Source of the DNA: Hyphomonas sp. CY54-11-8
GTDB taxonomy: Bacteria; Pseudomonadota; Alphaproteobacteria; Caulobacterales; Hyphomonadaceae
DNA length: 64,000 bases
Assembly (NCBI RefSeq): GCF_000682735.1
Contig: NZ_AWFD01000001.1
Coordinates: 124,001-188,000, forward strand
Direction: 5' to 3'
This document shows, piece after piece, positions 36,818 through 45,734 of the stretch. The position numbers were made by a program, and so were the translations under genes. Positions within the stretch are counted from its first letter, which is position 1; each line of letters opens with the position of its first letter. Under the pieces are notes generated by a model, which searched no databases, was not told where the DNA came from, and saw only the letters and a program-made list of their open reading frames with translations.

Positions 36818-37486
36818 TTAAGCGTGCACGCTGGGTCTCAGGGCTCGGATATTATCGGCATAGGCCGTTGGGCCGCCCTTGAACACGGCAGACCCGGCAA
36901 CGATGGCCGTGACTCCGGCGGCGATCGCGCGGGGAGAGGTTTCGGCGTTCAGGCCGCCGTCGATTTCGAGAATGATATCGCGCCCGGTCTGGTCGATCAT
37001 CCGGCGCAGCTGCTCGACCTTGCGCAGCTGGCTTTCGATGAAGGCCTGCCCGCCAAAGCCGGGGTTTACCGACATGACCAGCACAAGGTCGATATCGTCG
37101 ATGACCGGCTCAATAATGCTGGCCGGCGTGGCCGGGTTGAGCGCGACGCCCGGCTTCATGCCCGTGGCGCGGATCGCCTGCAGCGTCCGGTGCAGGTGCG
37201 GGCCTGCCTCCGGATGCACGGTCAGGATGTTGGCGCCCGCCTTGGCAAAGGCGTGGATGAATGGATCCACCGGTGCGATCATCAGGTGCACATCGAACGG
37301 CTTCTTCGTATGCGGACGGAGCTTCTCTATCACGGGCGGGCCGAAGGTCAGGTTCGGCACGAAATGGCCGTCCATGACATCGATGTGGATCATGTCGGCG
37401 CCAGCATGGTCGATGGCCCGGATTTCCTCACCGAGACAGGCAAAGTCTGCGGAAAGAATCGAAGGTGAAATCAGTACGTCGCGCAT
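36818..37486 (-). CDS. rpe: Ribulose-phosphate 3-epimerase
   Basis: TIM-barrel epimerase of ribulose-5-phosphate and xylulose-5-phosphate (pentose phosphate pathway). 222 residues. [20 protein letters not shown] and [18 protein letters not shown] carry the metal-binding Asp and His, and [13 protein letters not shown] and [14 protein letters not shown] the rest of the active site. Start ATG at 37486. 18 bp ahead of the heparinase-like gene. Confidence 0.96.
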   Translation of the reverse strand: MRDVLISPSILSADFACLGEEIRAIDHAGADMIHIDVMDGHFVPNLTFGPPVIEKLRPHTKKPFDVHLMIAPVDPFIHAFAKAGANILTVHPEAGPHLHRTLQAIRATGMKPGVALNPATPASIIEPVIDDIDLVLVMSVNPGFGGQAFIESQLRKVEQLRRMIDQTGRDIILEIDGGLNAETSPRAIAAGVTAIVAGSAVFKGGPTAYADNIRALRPSVHA

Positions 37487-37505
37487 AGAGACTCCCTAAA
37501 TGGGA

Positions 37506-37534
37506 AACGCCGGGCACACAAGGCGCCCGGCGTT
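37506..37534 (-). terminator. Hairpin between the glycine-zipper lipoprotein gene and rpe
   Basis: AACGCCGGGC (37506-37515) pairs perfectly with GCCCGGCGTT (37525-37534). On the minus strand it follows the stop of the glycine-zipper gene and is trailed by tttccc, a weak T-run. Probably an attenuating terminator upstream of rpe. Confidence 0.6.
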
Positions 37535-37565
37535 CCGCATCTGCTTCCGATTGAACGGGTTGCGC

Positions 37566-38063
37566 TTAGTATGCCGCCGCCGGGATCAGCTTCCAGCCGT
37601 CGGCACCGGCGATGATATCAACCGGCGTGCCGGGGGCGATGTAGACGTCTGCGCCCTGGATGATTTCCTTGCTCTCGCCGCTGGAGAAGCGGACGATGTA
37701 AGCGAAGGCTTTCGACGTGCCGACAGCCTTGCCGGCTTCGTTGCCGACGATGCCGCCGAGGACTGCGCCGCCAATGGCGCCAGCCGTCTGGGCCTTGTCG
37801 CCACCGCCAAGCTCAGAACCTGCAAGGCCGCCAAGCACGGCTCCGGTGGCTGTGCCGATGATCGAGCTGTCACGCTTGATAGTCACTTCGCGGACCGAGG
37901 TGACGGTGCCGTGATAGACGGTGGACGCCTGGCCGACAGCGCCCGGGCTGGCCGTACCAACGCCGGATGTCGAGGCGCAGCCTGCCAGAGACAGGCTGAG
38001 CGCCAGGAAGGCACCGGCGGCCAGCTTACCGGTCGAGGTGCGGATGGAAGAAACAACGGTCAT
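37566..38063 (-). CDS. Glycine-zipper outer-membrane lipoprotein (17-kDa antigen/SlyB-like)
   Basis: 165 residues with lipobox LSLAGCAS (Cys about residue 29). The centre holds the 17-kDa-antigen-type glycine zipper, GTATGAVLGGLAGSELGGG and GAIGGAVLGGIVGNEAGKA, a pair of glycine-spaced hydrophobic hairpins that insert into membrane. The C-terminal part is a small beta domain (IVRFSSGESKEIIQGADVYI). The exact role is unknown. Transcribed alone, bracketed by a hairpin. Confidence 0.85.
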   Translation of the reverse strand: MTVVSSIRTSTGKLAAGAFLALSLSLAGCASTSGVGTASPGAVGQASTVYHGTVTSVREVTIKRDSSIIGTATGAVLGGLAGSELGGGDKAQTAGAIGGAVLGGIVGNEAGKAVGTSKAFAYIVRFSSGESKEIIQGADVYIAPGTPVDIIAGADGWKLIPAAAY

Positions 38064-38154
38064 TTTAGTGCTCCCTGCACAATGTATGGGGACTTTCTGG
38101 CATGTATTCGCTGAATGGCAGATGAACCTTCAGCGGCAATTTCAGGGCGTTAAC

Positions 38155-39498
38155 TTACCTTAGCGTTGCCGGGGTGAGCCGTGACATGAAGAATGCGTCA
38201 TGTTCGGAATTCGTCGCCGGGAGGGTGACGAGATCGCCTTTCTCGGTAATGCAGGTCTCGAATCCCGGCGCTTCTTCCGGTTTCACGGGCAGGCGGGTGA
38301 CGAAGCCGTTGGCGATGGCGCGGTCCACGACATCGGCGCCTTCGGCCTTCAGCGGGGTGCAGACGCAGTAGAGGATCGTGCCGCCGGGGCGGACCATCTC
38401 TGTGGCTGCTTTCAGTAGTCGGTACTGCACATCCGGGAAGCGGGCGATGTCGTCCGGGCGCTTGATCCAGGCGCCTTCCGGGTGGCGGCGCAGCGTGCCG
38501 AGGGCGGAACACGGCGCGTCCAGCAGCAGCAGGTCGGCAGGCGTCTCCGGGCGCCAGGTTTCGGCGTCTGCTGCAATAATTTCAGCAGAAAGCCCGGTAC
38601 GGGCGAGGTTCTCTTCGAGCCGTTTCAGACGCGGTTTCGACCGGTCGACCGCGATGACGTTCAGGCCCGCCGCGCAGAGTTGCAGCGTCTTGCCGCCGGG
38701 GGCCGCGCAGAGGTCAATCGCCGTGACTTCGGACGACTTGCCCATGACCATATCGGACTTGTCCATGATCATGCCGGACTTGGGCGGACTATCCGATGGG
38801 CATGCCATGAGCAGTTTTGCGGGGAGAGCGGCGGCCGGGTCCTGCACCCACCAGTCTCCGCTACCATACTCCGCCAGGGTCTCGACCGGCCCGCCCGGCG
38901 CACGGACCGAGCCATTGCCCAGCAGCTCCCCGCCGGTCACTTCGGCGACGGCGGCGGCGCTGGTCTTCGCGGTGAGGTAAATGCCGGGTTCACCAAGCTG
39001 GGCGGCGGCGAGCGCGGCAGCGCCATCGGCCCCGACGCTTTCCTCGAAGGCCGCAGCCAGCCAGTCCGGCCAGATCGCGGTGAGCGGCAGGGCGTCCAGA
39101 TCCGGGCGCTCGGCGGCGGCCCGGCGCAGCACGGCATTCAGGAAGGCGCCGCCTGAGCGGGCATCCGGCCAGTCCTTTGCCGCTTCCACGGTTTCGGAGA
39201 CAGCGGCGTGTTCCGGCACATCCATCCGCCAGAGCTGGACCGCGCCGACGCGGAGCAGTGCTCGGATCGCCGGGCTCGCGGCCTGCAGCGGACGTGAGAG
39301 GAGGGGGGCGAGGGCCATGTCGATCCGGCCAAGCTCGCGCAGGGCGGCGGAGGCGATGGCGCGGGCAAAGCCGCGGTCCGGCCCGTCAAGGTCGTTGAAG
39401 GGCGGGGACTCGGCCATGGCCTGGTCCAGCGTGCGGCGCTTCTCGAGTGTCAGGAACAGGAGATCGGCGGCTGCCCGCCGCACCAGTGCGCCGCTCAT
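38155..39498 (-). CDS. rsmB: 16S rRNA m5C967 methyltransferase (RsmB/Sun family)
   Basis: 447 residues. The N-terminal NusB-like RNA-binding domain includes RRAAADLLFLTLEKRRTLD and AAIRALLRVGAVQLW. The C-terminal SAM domain has CAAPGGKTLQL (motif I), the catalytic LLLDAPCSALGTLRRHPE (PC motif), and YCVCTPLKAEGADVV. Between the N-domain and SAM motif is a Met/Asp/Lys-rich insertion (IMDKSDMVMGKS at about residue 243), a short internal duplication unusual for the family. htpX is immediately upstream on the same strand. Confidence 0.93.
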   Translation of the reverse strand: MSGALVRRAAADLLFLTLEKRRTLDQAMAESPPFNDLDGPDRGFARAIASAALRELGRIDMALAPLLSRPLQAASPAIRALLRVGAVQLWRMDVPEHAAVSETVEAAKDWPDARSGGAFLNAVLRRAAAERPDLDALPLTAIWPDWLAAAFEESVGADGAAALAAAQLGEPGIYLTAKTSAAAVAEVTGGELLGNGSVRAPGGPVETLAEYGSGDWWVQDPAAALPAKLLMACPSDSPPKSGMIMDKSDMVMGKSSEVTAIDLCAAPGGKTLQLCAAGLNVIAVDRSKPRLKRLEENLARTGLSAEIIAADAETWRPETPADLLLLDAPCSALGTLRRHPEGAWIKRPDDIARFPDVQYRLLKAATEMVRPGGTILYCVCTPLKAEGADVVDRAIANGFVTRLPVKPEEAPGFETCITEKGDLVTLPATNSEHDAFFMSRLTPATLR

Positions 39499-39516
39499 TG
39501 GTTCACAGTCTTCCCT

Positions 39517-40416
39517 TTAGCCCCACGGTCCCGCTTCGCGGCGCATGGCCGGAGAAGCCTGCGGCGCAGTTACGCCCATGTCCGCCGCAAGACGGCGCAG
39601 GGCTTCAATCCGGTTAGCCGTTGCCGGGTGGGTTGAGAAGAGATTGTCCGCACCGCGCCCGTTCAGCGGGTTCGCGATGTACATGTGCGCCATGGCCGGG
39701 TTGCGCTCGGCGGCGACATTGATCGTGGAGCGCGCGCCGCGTTCGATCTTGGCGAGGGCAGAAGCGAGCCAGAGCGGGTTGCCGCAGATTTCCGCGCCCA
39801 TCCGGTCGGCTTCGTATTCGCGCGAGCGGGAGATCGCCATCTGCACAAGAGCGGCAGCCAGTGGCGCAAAGATCATGATCGCGATGGAGCCGATCAGTCC
39901 CGTGCGCTCGCGCCCGAAGAAGAGGGCGAAGTTCGCCAGCATGCCGATGGCACCGGCAATCGTGGCGGTGACGGTCATGGTCAGCGTGTCGCGGTGTTTT
40001 ACGTGGGCGAGTTCGTGCGCCATCACGCCGCGCACTTCGTCGCGGTTCAGCATGCCCAGAAGGCCTGTCGTGGCGCAGACGGCCGCATGTTGCGGGTTAC
40101 GGCCAGTGGCGAAGGCATTCGGCTGGGGCGTTTCGATGATGTAGACGCGCGGCGGCGGCAGGCCGGCACGGTCCGCCATGATGGCAACGTCATTGGCGAA
40201 GGTACGCAACATGGGGGAGGCGGTCTTCGGGTCGATCTCTTTTGCGCCCTGCATCGTCAGGACGATCTTGTCGGAATTCCAATAGGAGAAAATATTCATC
40301 GCGGCGGCCACGACGAAAGCCACGGCCATGCCGGGCACGCCGCCGATGAGATAGCCGACGCCCATGAAGAGCGCGGTCATCGCCGCGAGAAGGATGAAAG
40401 TTTTCAACGTGCCCAT
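39517..40416 (-). CDS. htpX: Membrane zinc metalloprotease HtpX
   Basis: Heat-shock-type M48 protease that cuts misfolded membrane proteins together with FtsH. 299 residues. Two N-terminal membrane segments (about 5-45), zinc motif HELAH in [13 protein letters not shown] (about residue 131), further helices near 145-190, and the third ligand in [13 protein letters not shown]. The start ATG at 40416 is just inside the divergent promoter region that also serves DUF1674. Confidence 0.95.
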   Translation of the reverse strand: MGTLKTFILLAAMTALFMGVGYLIGGVPGMAVAFVVAAAMNIFSYWNSDKIVLTMQGAKEIDPKTASPMLRTFANDVAIMADRAGLPPPRVYIIETPQPNAFATGRNPQHAAVCATTGLLGMLNRDEVRGVMAHELAHVKHRDTLTMTVTATIAGAIGMLANFALFFGRERTGLIGSIAIMIFAPLAAALVQMAISRSREYEADRMGAEICGNPLWLASALAKIERGARSTINVAAERNPAMAHMYIANPLNGRGADNLFSTHPATANRIEALRRLAADMGVTAPQASPAMRREAGPWG

Positions 40417-40440
40417 CGGGCCTTAACTCCACTCTGTTCT

Positions 40441-40456
40441 CCGCGTATGTACGCGG
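40441..40456. promoter_or_regulatory. Palindrome CCGCGTA-tg-TACGCGG between htpX and DUF1674 genes
   Basis: A perfect 7-bp inverted repeat around two bases, 25 bp upstream of the htpX ATG and 63 bp upstream of the DUF1674 ATG. The two-base centre cannot form a stable RNA loop, so a protein-binding operator is more likely. Confidence 0.4.
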
Positions 40457-40518
40457 TGCGTTAGCACTCCCCAGACGCCACACCTATATGGCGAGCGTTA
40501 ACGAAAAGAGGAGTCTTC

Positions 40519-40749
40519 ATGGCCAGCGATGACAAAGCTGTAATCCCTGCGCTGACGGACGCGGAAATCGAGCGCCGCAAGGCGCTGCCTGAGGCCGCGC
40601 GCCGTGCGCTGGAAGAAGCCGATGCCCGCAAGGCCAAAGAGGCCGCCGATGCGGCCGCCCTGCCGGAAGACGAGCATGGCGGGCCAAGAAGCATCGAGCC
40701 GACCCGGTATGGGGATTGGGAACGCAAAGGCATCGCCTACGATTTCTGA
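40519..40749 (+). CDS. DUF1674 protein, likely succinate dehydrogenase assembly factor 4 homolog
   Basis: 76 residues. The C-terminal signature PTRYGDWERKGIAYDF is the hallmark of the DUF1674 family, whose eukaryotic members (SDHAF4/Sdh8) bind the flavinated SDH catalytic subunit before it joins SdhB. The N-terminal half is a charged Ala/Glu helix. A good ribosome site (gaggag) precedes the ATG. sdhCDAB is about 20 kb away in the same window. It is divergent from htpX and convergent with acyl-CoA dehydrogenase (5 bp between stops). Confidence 0.85.
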   Translation: MASDDKAVIPALTDAEIERRKALPEAARRALEEADARKAKEAADAAALPEDEHGGPRSIEPTRYGDWERKGIAYDF

Positions 40750-40754
40750 ACCCT

Positions 40755-41939
40755 TCAGAGCCCCAGCACTTTCCGTGCAATGATCGTTCGCTGGATTTCG
40801 TTCGTGCCGCCATAGATCGACTGTGCACGCCCCGCAAAATAGGTCGCCATGTCGCGCCCCGGCGAGCCGCCCGGTTCGTTCTGGCCGGCCCAGAAACTGA
40901 AATGCGGCTGGGCATAGGCGCCCGCCGCATCCACCATCAGTTCGGTGATCTGCTGGTGGGTCGTCGTGGCGAGGATCTTGACCGTCGAGGCCGCATCGCC
41001 CGGGGAGCCGCCCTGCGCGGCCGCCGACAGGACGCGGAACACCGTCATCTCAAGCCCATCGACCGCCATCTCCGCTTCGGTCAGGCGGCGGGCAAAGCTT
41101 TCATCGTCGATCAGGCGGTCGCCACCGCCATCCGGCGTGGACATGGCCACGTCGCGGATATGGCGCAGCATGGCGCGCTTGCCGCCGATACGGGCATAGG
41201 AGGTGCGCTCGAAGCCGAGCAGGTATTGCGAATAGGTCCAGCCCTTGCCGGCCTCGCCGATCCGGTTCTCCTCCGGCACTTTCACATCCTCGAAGAACAC
41301 TTCGTTCAGCGCATGCGCCCCGTCGATGGAGATGATCGGCCGCACCGTGACGCCCGGCGCATTGATCGGGCAGCAGATGAAACTGATACCCTGCTGCTTC
41401 TTCTCTTCATGGGATGTGCGGGCCAGCAGGAAGATCCAGTCGGCATGCTGGGCTGCGGACGTCCAGATCTTGTGGCCGTTCAGCGTATAGGTGCTGTTTT
41501 CCAGAGTCGCGCTGAACTGGAGGGAGGCGAGGTCCGAGCCTGCGCCGCGCTCCGAATAGCCCTGCGCCCAGCCGACGGAGCCGTCCCGGATGCCGGGCAG
41601 CCAGCGCGCTTTCTGCTCCTCCGAGCCGAACGTGTAGATCACCGGGCCGACATAGATGACGCCCATGGGCGTGACCGTCGGCACACCGGCGCGTTCAAGC
41701 TCTTCGTCGAAAACGTATTGTTCCTCGATCCCCCAGCCGGGGCCGCCATATTCTTCCGGCCAGGCCGTGGCGAGCCAGCCCTTCTTGCCGAGGGCCATTT
41801 CCGAGCGGCGCACTTCCGCCGTCGTCAGGGGCAGGCCGGCCTTGTATTTCCGGATGATGTCTTCCGGGAATTCGGTTTCGAACCAAGTCCGCACTTTTTT
41901 GCGGAAGGCTTCGATCTCAGGGCTGAAGGCGAGGTCCAT
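40755..41939 (-). CDS. Acyl-CoA dehydrogenase family protein
   Basis: FAD-dependent alpha,beta-desaturation of an acyl-CoA. 394 residues from ATG 41939, which has a cggag ribosome site; a GTG seven codons earlier is less likely. GWLATAWPEEYGGPGW, YSERGAGSDLASL (FAD/substrate contact), TLNGHKIWTS and the C-terminal IYGGTNEIQRTIIARKVLGL are diagnostic. Substrate unknown. Aspects resemble the longer-chain, steroid- or isoprenoid-degrading FadE-like branch. An upstream hairpin separates it from DUF885. Confidence 0.9.
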   Translation of the reverse strand: MDLAFSPEIEAFRKKVRTWFETEFPEDIIRKYKAGLPLTTAEVRRSEMALGKKGWLATAWPEEYGGPGWGIEEQYVFDEELERAGVPTVTPMGVIYVGPVIYTFGSEEQKARWLPGIRDGSVGWAQGYSERGAGSDLASLQFSATLENSTYTLNGHKIWTSAAQHADWIFLLARTSHEEKKQQGISFICCPINAPGVTVRPIISIDGAHALNEVFFEDVKVPEENRIGEAGKGWTYSQYLLGFERTSYARIGGKRAMLRHIRDVAMSTPDGGGDRLIDDESFARRLTEAEMAVDGLEMTVFRVLSAAAQGGSPGDAASTVKILATTTHQQITELMVDAAGAYAQPHFSFWAGQNEPGGSPGRDMATYFAGRAQSIYGGTNEIQRTIIARKVLGL

Positions 41940-41972
41940 CTTTGGCTCCGTAGCGATCACCCCAAAAGCGTA

Positions 41973-42003
41973 GGGCAGGGCCTGTCCATGACAAGCCCTG
42001 CCC
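41973..42003 (-). terminator. Long hairpin between DUF885 and acyl-CoA dehydrogenase genes
   Basis: GGGCAGGGC (41973-41981) pairs with GCCCTGCCC (41995-42003), and the inner TGTC pairs with GACA across a three-base loop, giving about 14 paired positions with one G-U when read on the minus strand. It lies 34 bp beyond the DUF885 stop and 34 bp before the acyl-CoA dehydrogenase start, so it can terminate or stabilise the upstream transcript. The T-run after it is poor. Confidence 0.65.
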
Positions 42004-42036
42004 CGACGTCGCCTTGTTGGCGAATATTTGCTGGCC

Positions 42037-43911
42037 TTAAGGGGCCTTCACTTCCTCGATCCACTGGTCGACGCGGCGCTCCAGCAGTTCCAGCGGCATA
42101 GCGCCGCCGCCGAGCACGGTGTCGTGGAAGGCGCGGATGTCGAACTTGTCGCCCAGCTCTTCCTCTGCGTGCTTGCGCAGGTCCTGGATCTTGATCATGC
42201 CGATCTTGTAGGCAGTCGCCTGGCCCGGCATCACGATGTAACGCTGGATCTCCGAGCGGGCCTGGCCTTCGGTGATGGCCGAATTGTCCAGGAAGTACTG
42301 GACGGCCTGTTCCTCGGTCCAGCCTTTGGAGTGCAGGCCGGTGTCCACAACGAGGCGGATGGCGCGCCAGATCTCGGAGCCGAGACGGCCGAAGTCGGAA
42401 TAGGGATCCTCATAGGTGCCCGGGAATTCCGTGGCGAGCCATTCGGAATAGAGGCCCCAGCCTTCGGCATAGGCGGTGAAGTTGATCTGGGTCCGGAACT
42501 TCGGCACGCCGGTCAGCTCCTGCGCGATCGAAATCTGCATGTGGTGGCCGGGAATGCCTTCGTGATAGGCGATCACTTCCAGCTCGCCCTTTGGCATGGA
42601 TTTCATGTCCGAGAGGTGGGCGTAGTAGACGCCGGGGCGCGAGCCGTCCGGCGTGCCCGGGAAGTAGTGCTGGGCTGCGCCTGGCTGTTCGCGGAAGGCC
42701 TCGACGCGTTTCACGACGAGGTCTGCCTTGGGCAGGATGCCGAAGAATTCCGGCAGCTTGGCCTTGATGTTCTCGATCTTCGCCGTGGCGTCGTCGATAT
42801 AGGCCTGGCGGCCCTCATCCGTGTCCGGATAGTAGAAGCGCTCATCGTCCTTGGAATCGCGCTGGAAAGCAAAGAATTCCTTCAGCGTGCCTTCGAAGCC
42901 GACCTTGTCCTTGATGGCCTCCATCTCTCCATGCAGGCGGTCAACTTCGGCGAGACCGATCTGGTGGATCTCGTCAGCGGTCATCGACGTGGTCGTATTG
43001 TTGGCGAGGCGCTCATTGTAATAGGCCTCCCCATCCGGCTGAAGGAAGGCGCCGACGGGCTGGGAGGAATCCGGCGAGTTCGCCATGTCCTCGGTCGCGA
43101 AGGCGATGATGTTCTCGAACGCAGTCTTGAACTCGTTCGCCATCGCATCGGTGGCATCGGCGAGGATCGCGTCGGACTCTTCCTGGGTCAGCTCGCCATT
43201 CTCGACCAGCGTGGCGAGTTCGGATTTCACGTCCGCCATCAGGTCACTGTCTTCGCCGTCGGTGAACGGCGCGCCGGTGATGACTTTCTTCGACTGGTCG
43301 ATCACGCCTTCATAAGCGAACTTCGGCGCGTGGGTGCCGTGTTCGGCGCTCTCGCGGGCCACGTCCGTCGCCTCGTTCAGCGCGCGGGCGGATTCGCGGA
43401 TCCGAGACACATAGGCGCGCATGTCGTCGGCGTTCTCGACATTGTGGAAGCTGATCAGGAATTGCGGGATGAAGCCCTGCGGGCCGTTCATCTGGTCATA
43501 GACGAAGCCATTGTAGCGGAACTTAGCGGCTTCGGCAGCCTGCTTGTACTGGTATTCGAAGAGGTCCCAGGACAGTTTGTCGGCATCCGACAGGTCGTCA
43601 TAGTTGAACTTCGTCTTCATCTCTTCGACGGCGGCCTTCTGGCGGGCCAGCTGTTCATCGGCGCAGGCGAAGGTGAAACAGTCGATCTGGTCGTTCAGGT
43701 CCTTCCGGCCGAGGAAGGTCATGGTGATCGGGCTTTCCTGCAGCGCCTCCTCGAACTTCACATCGAACCACTCGTTCAGTTCCTTGCTGATCTCGGCCTT
43801 CTGGTCGGCGGTCAGCTCAGTGGCGGCGGGCGGAGCGGTCGTTTCGGCGGGGTTTCCGCAGGCAGCGAGCGCGAGAGCCAGCGCAAGCGCTGACACGGCA
43901 GGTTTGATCAT
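42037..43911 (-). CDS. DUF885 family lipoprotein, putative metallopeptidase
   Basis: 624 residues with a lipobox ALAACGN (Cys about residue 18), so anchored in the envelope. The DUF885 zinc site appears as YHEGIPGHHMQIS (about residue 450) and AYAEGWGLYSEWLA. Other conserved blocks are RLGSEIWRAIRLVVDTG and IQRYIVMPGQATAYKIG. Distinct from the DUF885 gene at 20371, which has a conventional signal peptide. Both were probably acquired or duplicated long ago. It is divergent from hemC across 105 bp. Confidence 0.88.
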   Translation of the reverse strand: MIKPAVSALALALALAACGNPAETTAPPAATELTADQKAEISKELNEWFDVKFEEALQESPITMTFLGRKDLNDQIDCFTFACADEQLARQKAAVEEMKTKFNYDDLSDADKLSWDLFEYQYKQAAEAAKFRYNGFVYDQMNGPQGFIPQFLISFHNVENADDMRAYVSRIRESARALNEATDVARESAEHGTHAPKFAYEGVIDQSKKVITGAPFTDGEDSDLMADVKSELATLVENGELTQEESDAILADATDAMANEFKTAFENIIAFATEDMANSPDSSQPVGAFLQPDGEAYYNERLANNTTTSMTADEIHQIGLAEVDRLHGEMEAIKDKVGFEGTLKEFFAFQRDSKDDERFYYPDTDEGRQAYIDDATAKIENIKAKLPEFFGILPKADLVVKRVEAFREQPGAAQHYFPGTPDGSRPGVYYAHLSDMKSMPKGELEVIAYHEGIPGHHMQISIAQELTGVPKFRTQINFTAYAEGWGLYSEWLATEFPGTYEDPYSDFGRLGSEIWRAIRLVVDTGLHSKGWTEEQAVQYFLDNSAITEGQARSEIQRYIVMPGQATAYKIGMIKIQDLRKHAEEELGDKFDIRAFHDTVLGGGAMPLELLERRVDQWIEEVKAP

Positions 43912-44016
43912 GGGGGTCTCCGAATAGGAATTTGTCGATAAACGATAAAGCGTGGTAGCCGCTTCCGCGTCGCTCTGTCAATTGGCAAGCGGCACGCCCG
44001 GCGCTAGGGGAGGGAG

Positions 44017-44973
44017 ATGACTGAAACAAATACCCCCAGAACGCTCCGGATCGGGACACGTGGTTCGCCGCTGGCCCTGATTCAGGCAAATCAGATCGCA
44101 GCCGGAATCGAAGCCGCCTCGGATGGCGTCATGAAGGGCGAGATTGTCACCTTCACCACTTCGGGTGACCAGCTGACGACCGAGCGCCTGATCAATTCCG
44201 GCGGCAAGGGCCTGTTCACCCGCGAACTGGATGCGGCGCTGACCCGCGGCGAGGTGGACCTGACTGTCCATAGCCTGAAGGATGTGCCGTCCGTTCTGGA
44301 GCTCGGCCAGGTGTTTGCGGCCTTCCCGGAACGAGAAGACCCGCGCGAGGGCTTCCTCTCTCCGCACGCCAAGAGCCTGATGGACCTGCCGCAGGGCGCG
44401 AAGGTCGGCACGGCGTCGCTGCGCCGTGAAGCGCAGACCCGCGCGCTGCGGCCGGACCTCGAAATTGTCACCTTCCGCGGCAATGTCGCGACCCGCATGC
44501 GCAAGCTGGATGAAGGGCTGGCGGACGCGACCTATCTCGCCATGGCGGGCCTGACGCGCCTGGGCCAGCCGGAGGTTGCAACGCCGATCCCGCTGACCGA
44601 AATGCTGCCGGCGGCGGCCCAGGGCATTGTCGGTGTGGTCATGCGCGAGGATGCCGACACGGACACAGCGGCGGTGCTGCACAAGCTGAACCACGTGCCG
44701 ACGGCCGCCGCTGCGATGATCGAGCGGGCGTTCCTGCTGGCACTCGACGGGTCCTGCCGCACGCCAATCGCGGCGCACACTTTCGACAAGGGCGAGGAAT
44801 GGCACCTTGTCGGCGAAGTCCTCGCCATGGATGGCAGCGCCCGCTGGCGCGCCGAGGGCACCTGCCGCAAAGGCGCAACCGAGCTGCAGCTGCAGGCCCT
44901 TGGCAAGGACATCGCAAACGAGATCCGCCAGCAGGCAGGCGGCAGTCTGCCGGCCTTCGAGGGGGACTGGTGA
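44017..44973 (+). CDS. hemC: Porphobilinogen deaminase (hydroxymethylbilane synthase)
   Basis: Polymerises four porphobilinogens on a dipyrromethane cofactor for heme synthesis. 318 residues. [17 protein letters not shown] at the start, VHSLKDVPS around the catalytic Asp, and [14 protein letters not shown] with the cofactor-bearing Cys (about residue 247). The GTG start of hemD overlaps its stop. Confidence 0.96.
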   Translation: MTETNTPRTLRIGTRGSPLALIQANQIAAGIEAASDGVMKGEIVTFTTSGDQLTTERLINSGGKGLFTRELDAALTRGEVDLTVHSLKDVPSVLELGQVFAAFPEREDPREGFLSPHAKSLMDLPQGAKVGTASLRREAQTRALRPDLEIVTFRGNVATRMRKLDEGLADATYLAMAGLTRLGQPEVATPIPLTEMLPAAAQGIVGVVMREDADTDTAAVLHKLNHVPTAAAAMIERAFLLALDGSCRTPIAAHTFDKGEEWHLVGEVLAMDGSARWRAEGTCRKGATELQLQALGKDIANEIRQQAGGSLPAFEGDW

Positions 44974-45686
44974 GCCTCTCAAAAAGCCTGCCGGTCATCG
45001 TCACCCGGGCCGAACCCGGCGCCTCCGAAACCATGGCCCGGCTGGCGGCAATGGATGTAACGCCGATTGCGTCTCCCATGCTGTCGCTTGCCCGGCTGGA
45101 CGTGGACATGCCGGATCTCTCAGGCGTGCAGCATCTCGTCTTTACCAGCGCCAATGGCGTCCGCTTCTTCTCTGAGGCAAGCTCCCTGCGGGCCGCCAAG
45201 GCGTGGTGCGTCGGCCCGTCCACAGCCGCCGCCGCGCGGGAGGCGGGGTTCGCGGCGGTCTATGAAGGCGCAGGCGATGCGGCGGCTCTGGCCGCGGATA
45301 TCCTGGTCGCCCTGCCGGAAGGAACGGAAGGCGTCCTGCATGTCGCGAACGAGGCGGCCGCAGGCGATCTCGTCGCCCGGCTGAAAGAGGGCGGTCTCCC
45401 GGCGGAGTTCCTCGCTCTCTACGAAACCCGGCCCTCCGAAGACCTGGCGCCTGAGGCAGAGGCAGCGCTGGCAGCCGGTCCAGCCTGCGTGCTGATCCAT
45501 TCTGCGAAAGGCGCTGCGGCTTTTGCCTGGGCAGCCGGCGACCTGGATCAGGCCATTGTCGTGGCCATCTCCGAGGCTGCCGCCCGTCCGCTGCAGGGCC
45601 GCGAAGTCGCGGCGATCCATGTTGCCGAGGCGCCGAACGAAGACGCGCTGCTCGCCACGCTCGCTGCTGTGGCCGACGGCCTTTAA
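44970..45686 (+). CDS. hemD: Uroporphyrinogen-III synthase
   Basis: Closes and inverts ring D of hydroxymethylbilane. 238 residues from the GTG at 44970-44972, which overlaps the hemC stop. The family is poorly conserved. The visible markers are [27 protein letters not shown] (the TSxNGV motif), [12 protein letters not shown], and a final Ser-rich bilane-binding strand. Order hemC-hemD and the fit of length make the call firm. mic60 follows 48 bp later. Confidence 0.9.
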   Translation: MSLSKSLPVIVTRAEPGASETMARLAAMDVTPIASPMLSLARLDVDMPDLSGVQHLVFTSANGVRFFSEASSLRAAKAWCVGPSTAAAAREAGFAAVYEGAGDAAALAADILVALPEGTEGVLHVANEAAAGDLVARLKEGGLPAEFLALYETRPSEDLAPEAEAALAAGPACVLIHSAKGAAAFAWAAGDLDQAIVVAISEAAARPLQGREVAAIHVAEAPNEDALLATLAAVADGL

Positions 45687-45734
45687 GCAGCCGGAATCCT
45701 GTGCGAGTGTGCGCAGATAGAAACCGGATTCGAT

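Noticed and set aside
38148..38161. TTAA-N6-TTAG as a possible CtrA box before the glycine-zipper gene
   Set aside because: The spacer is six, the second half is TTAG, and part of it is the rsmB stop codon, so it does not match the consensus.
42028..43893. 621-codon plus-strand frame opposite the DUF885 lipoprotein
   Set aside because: Shadow of a well-supported gene with repeated Val/Leu/Gly-rich content from the opposite-strand codon pattern.
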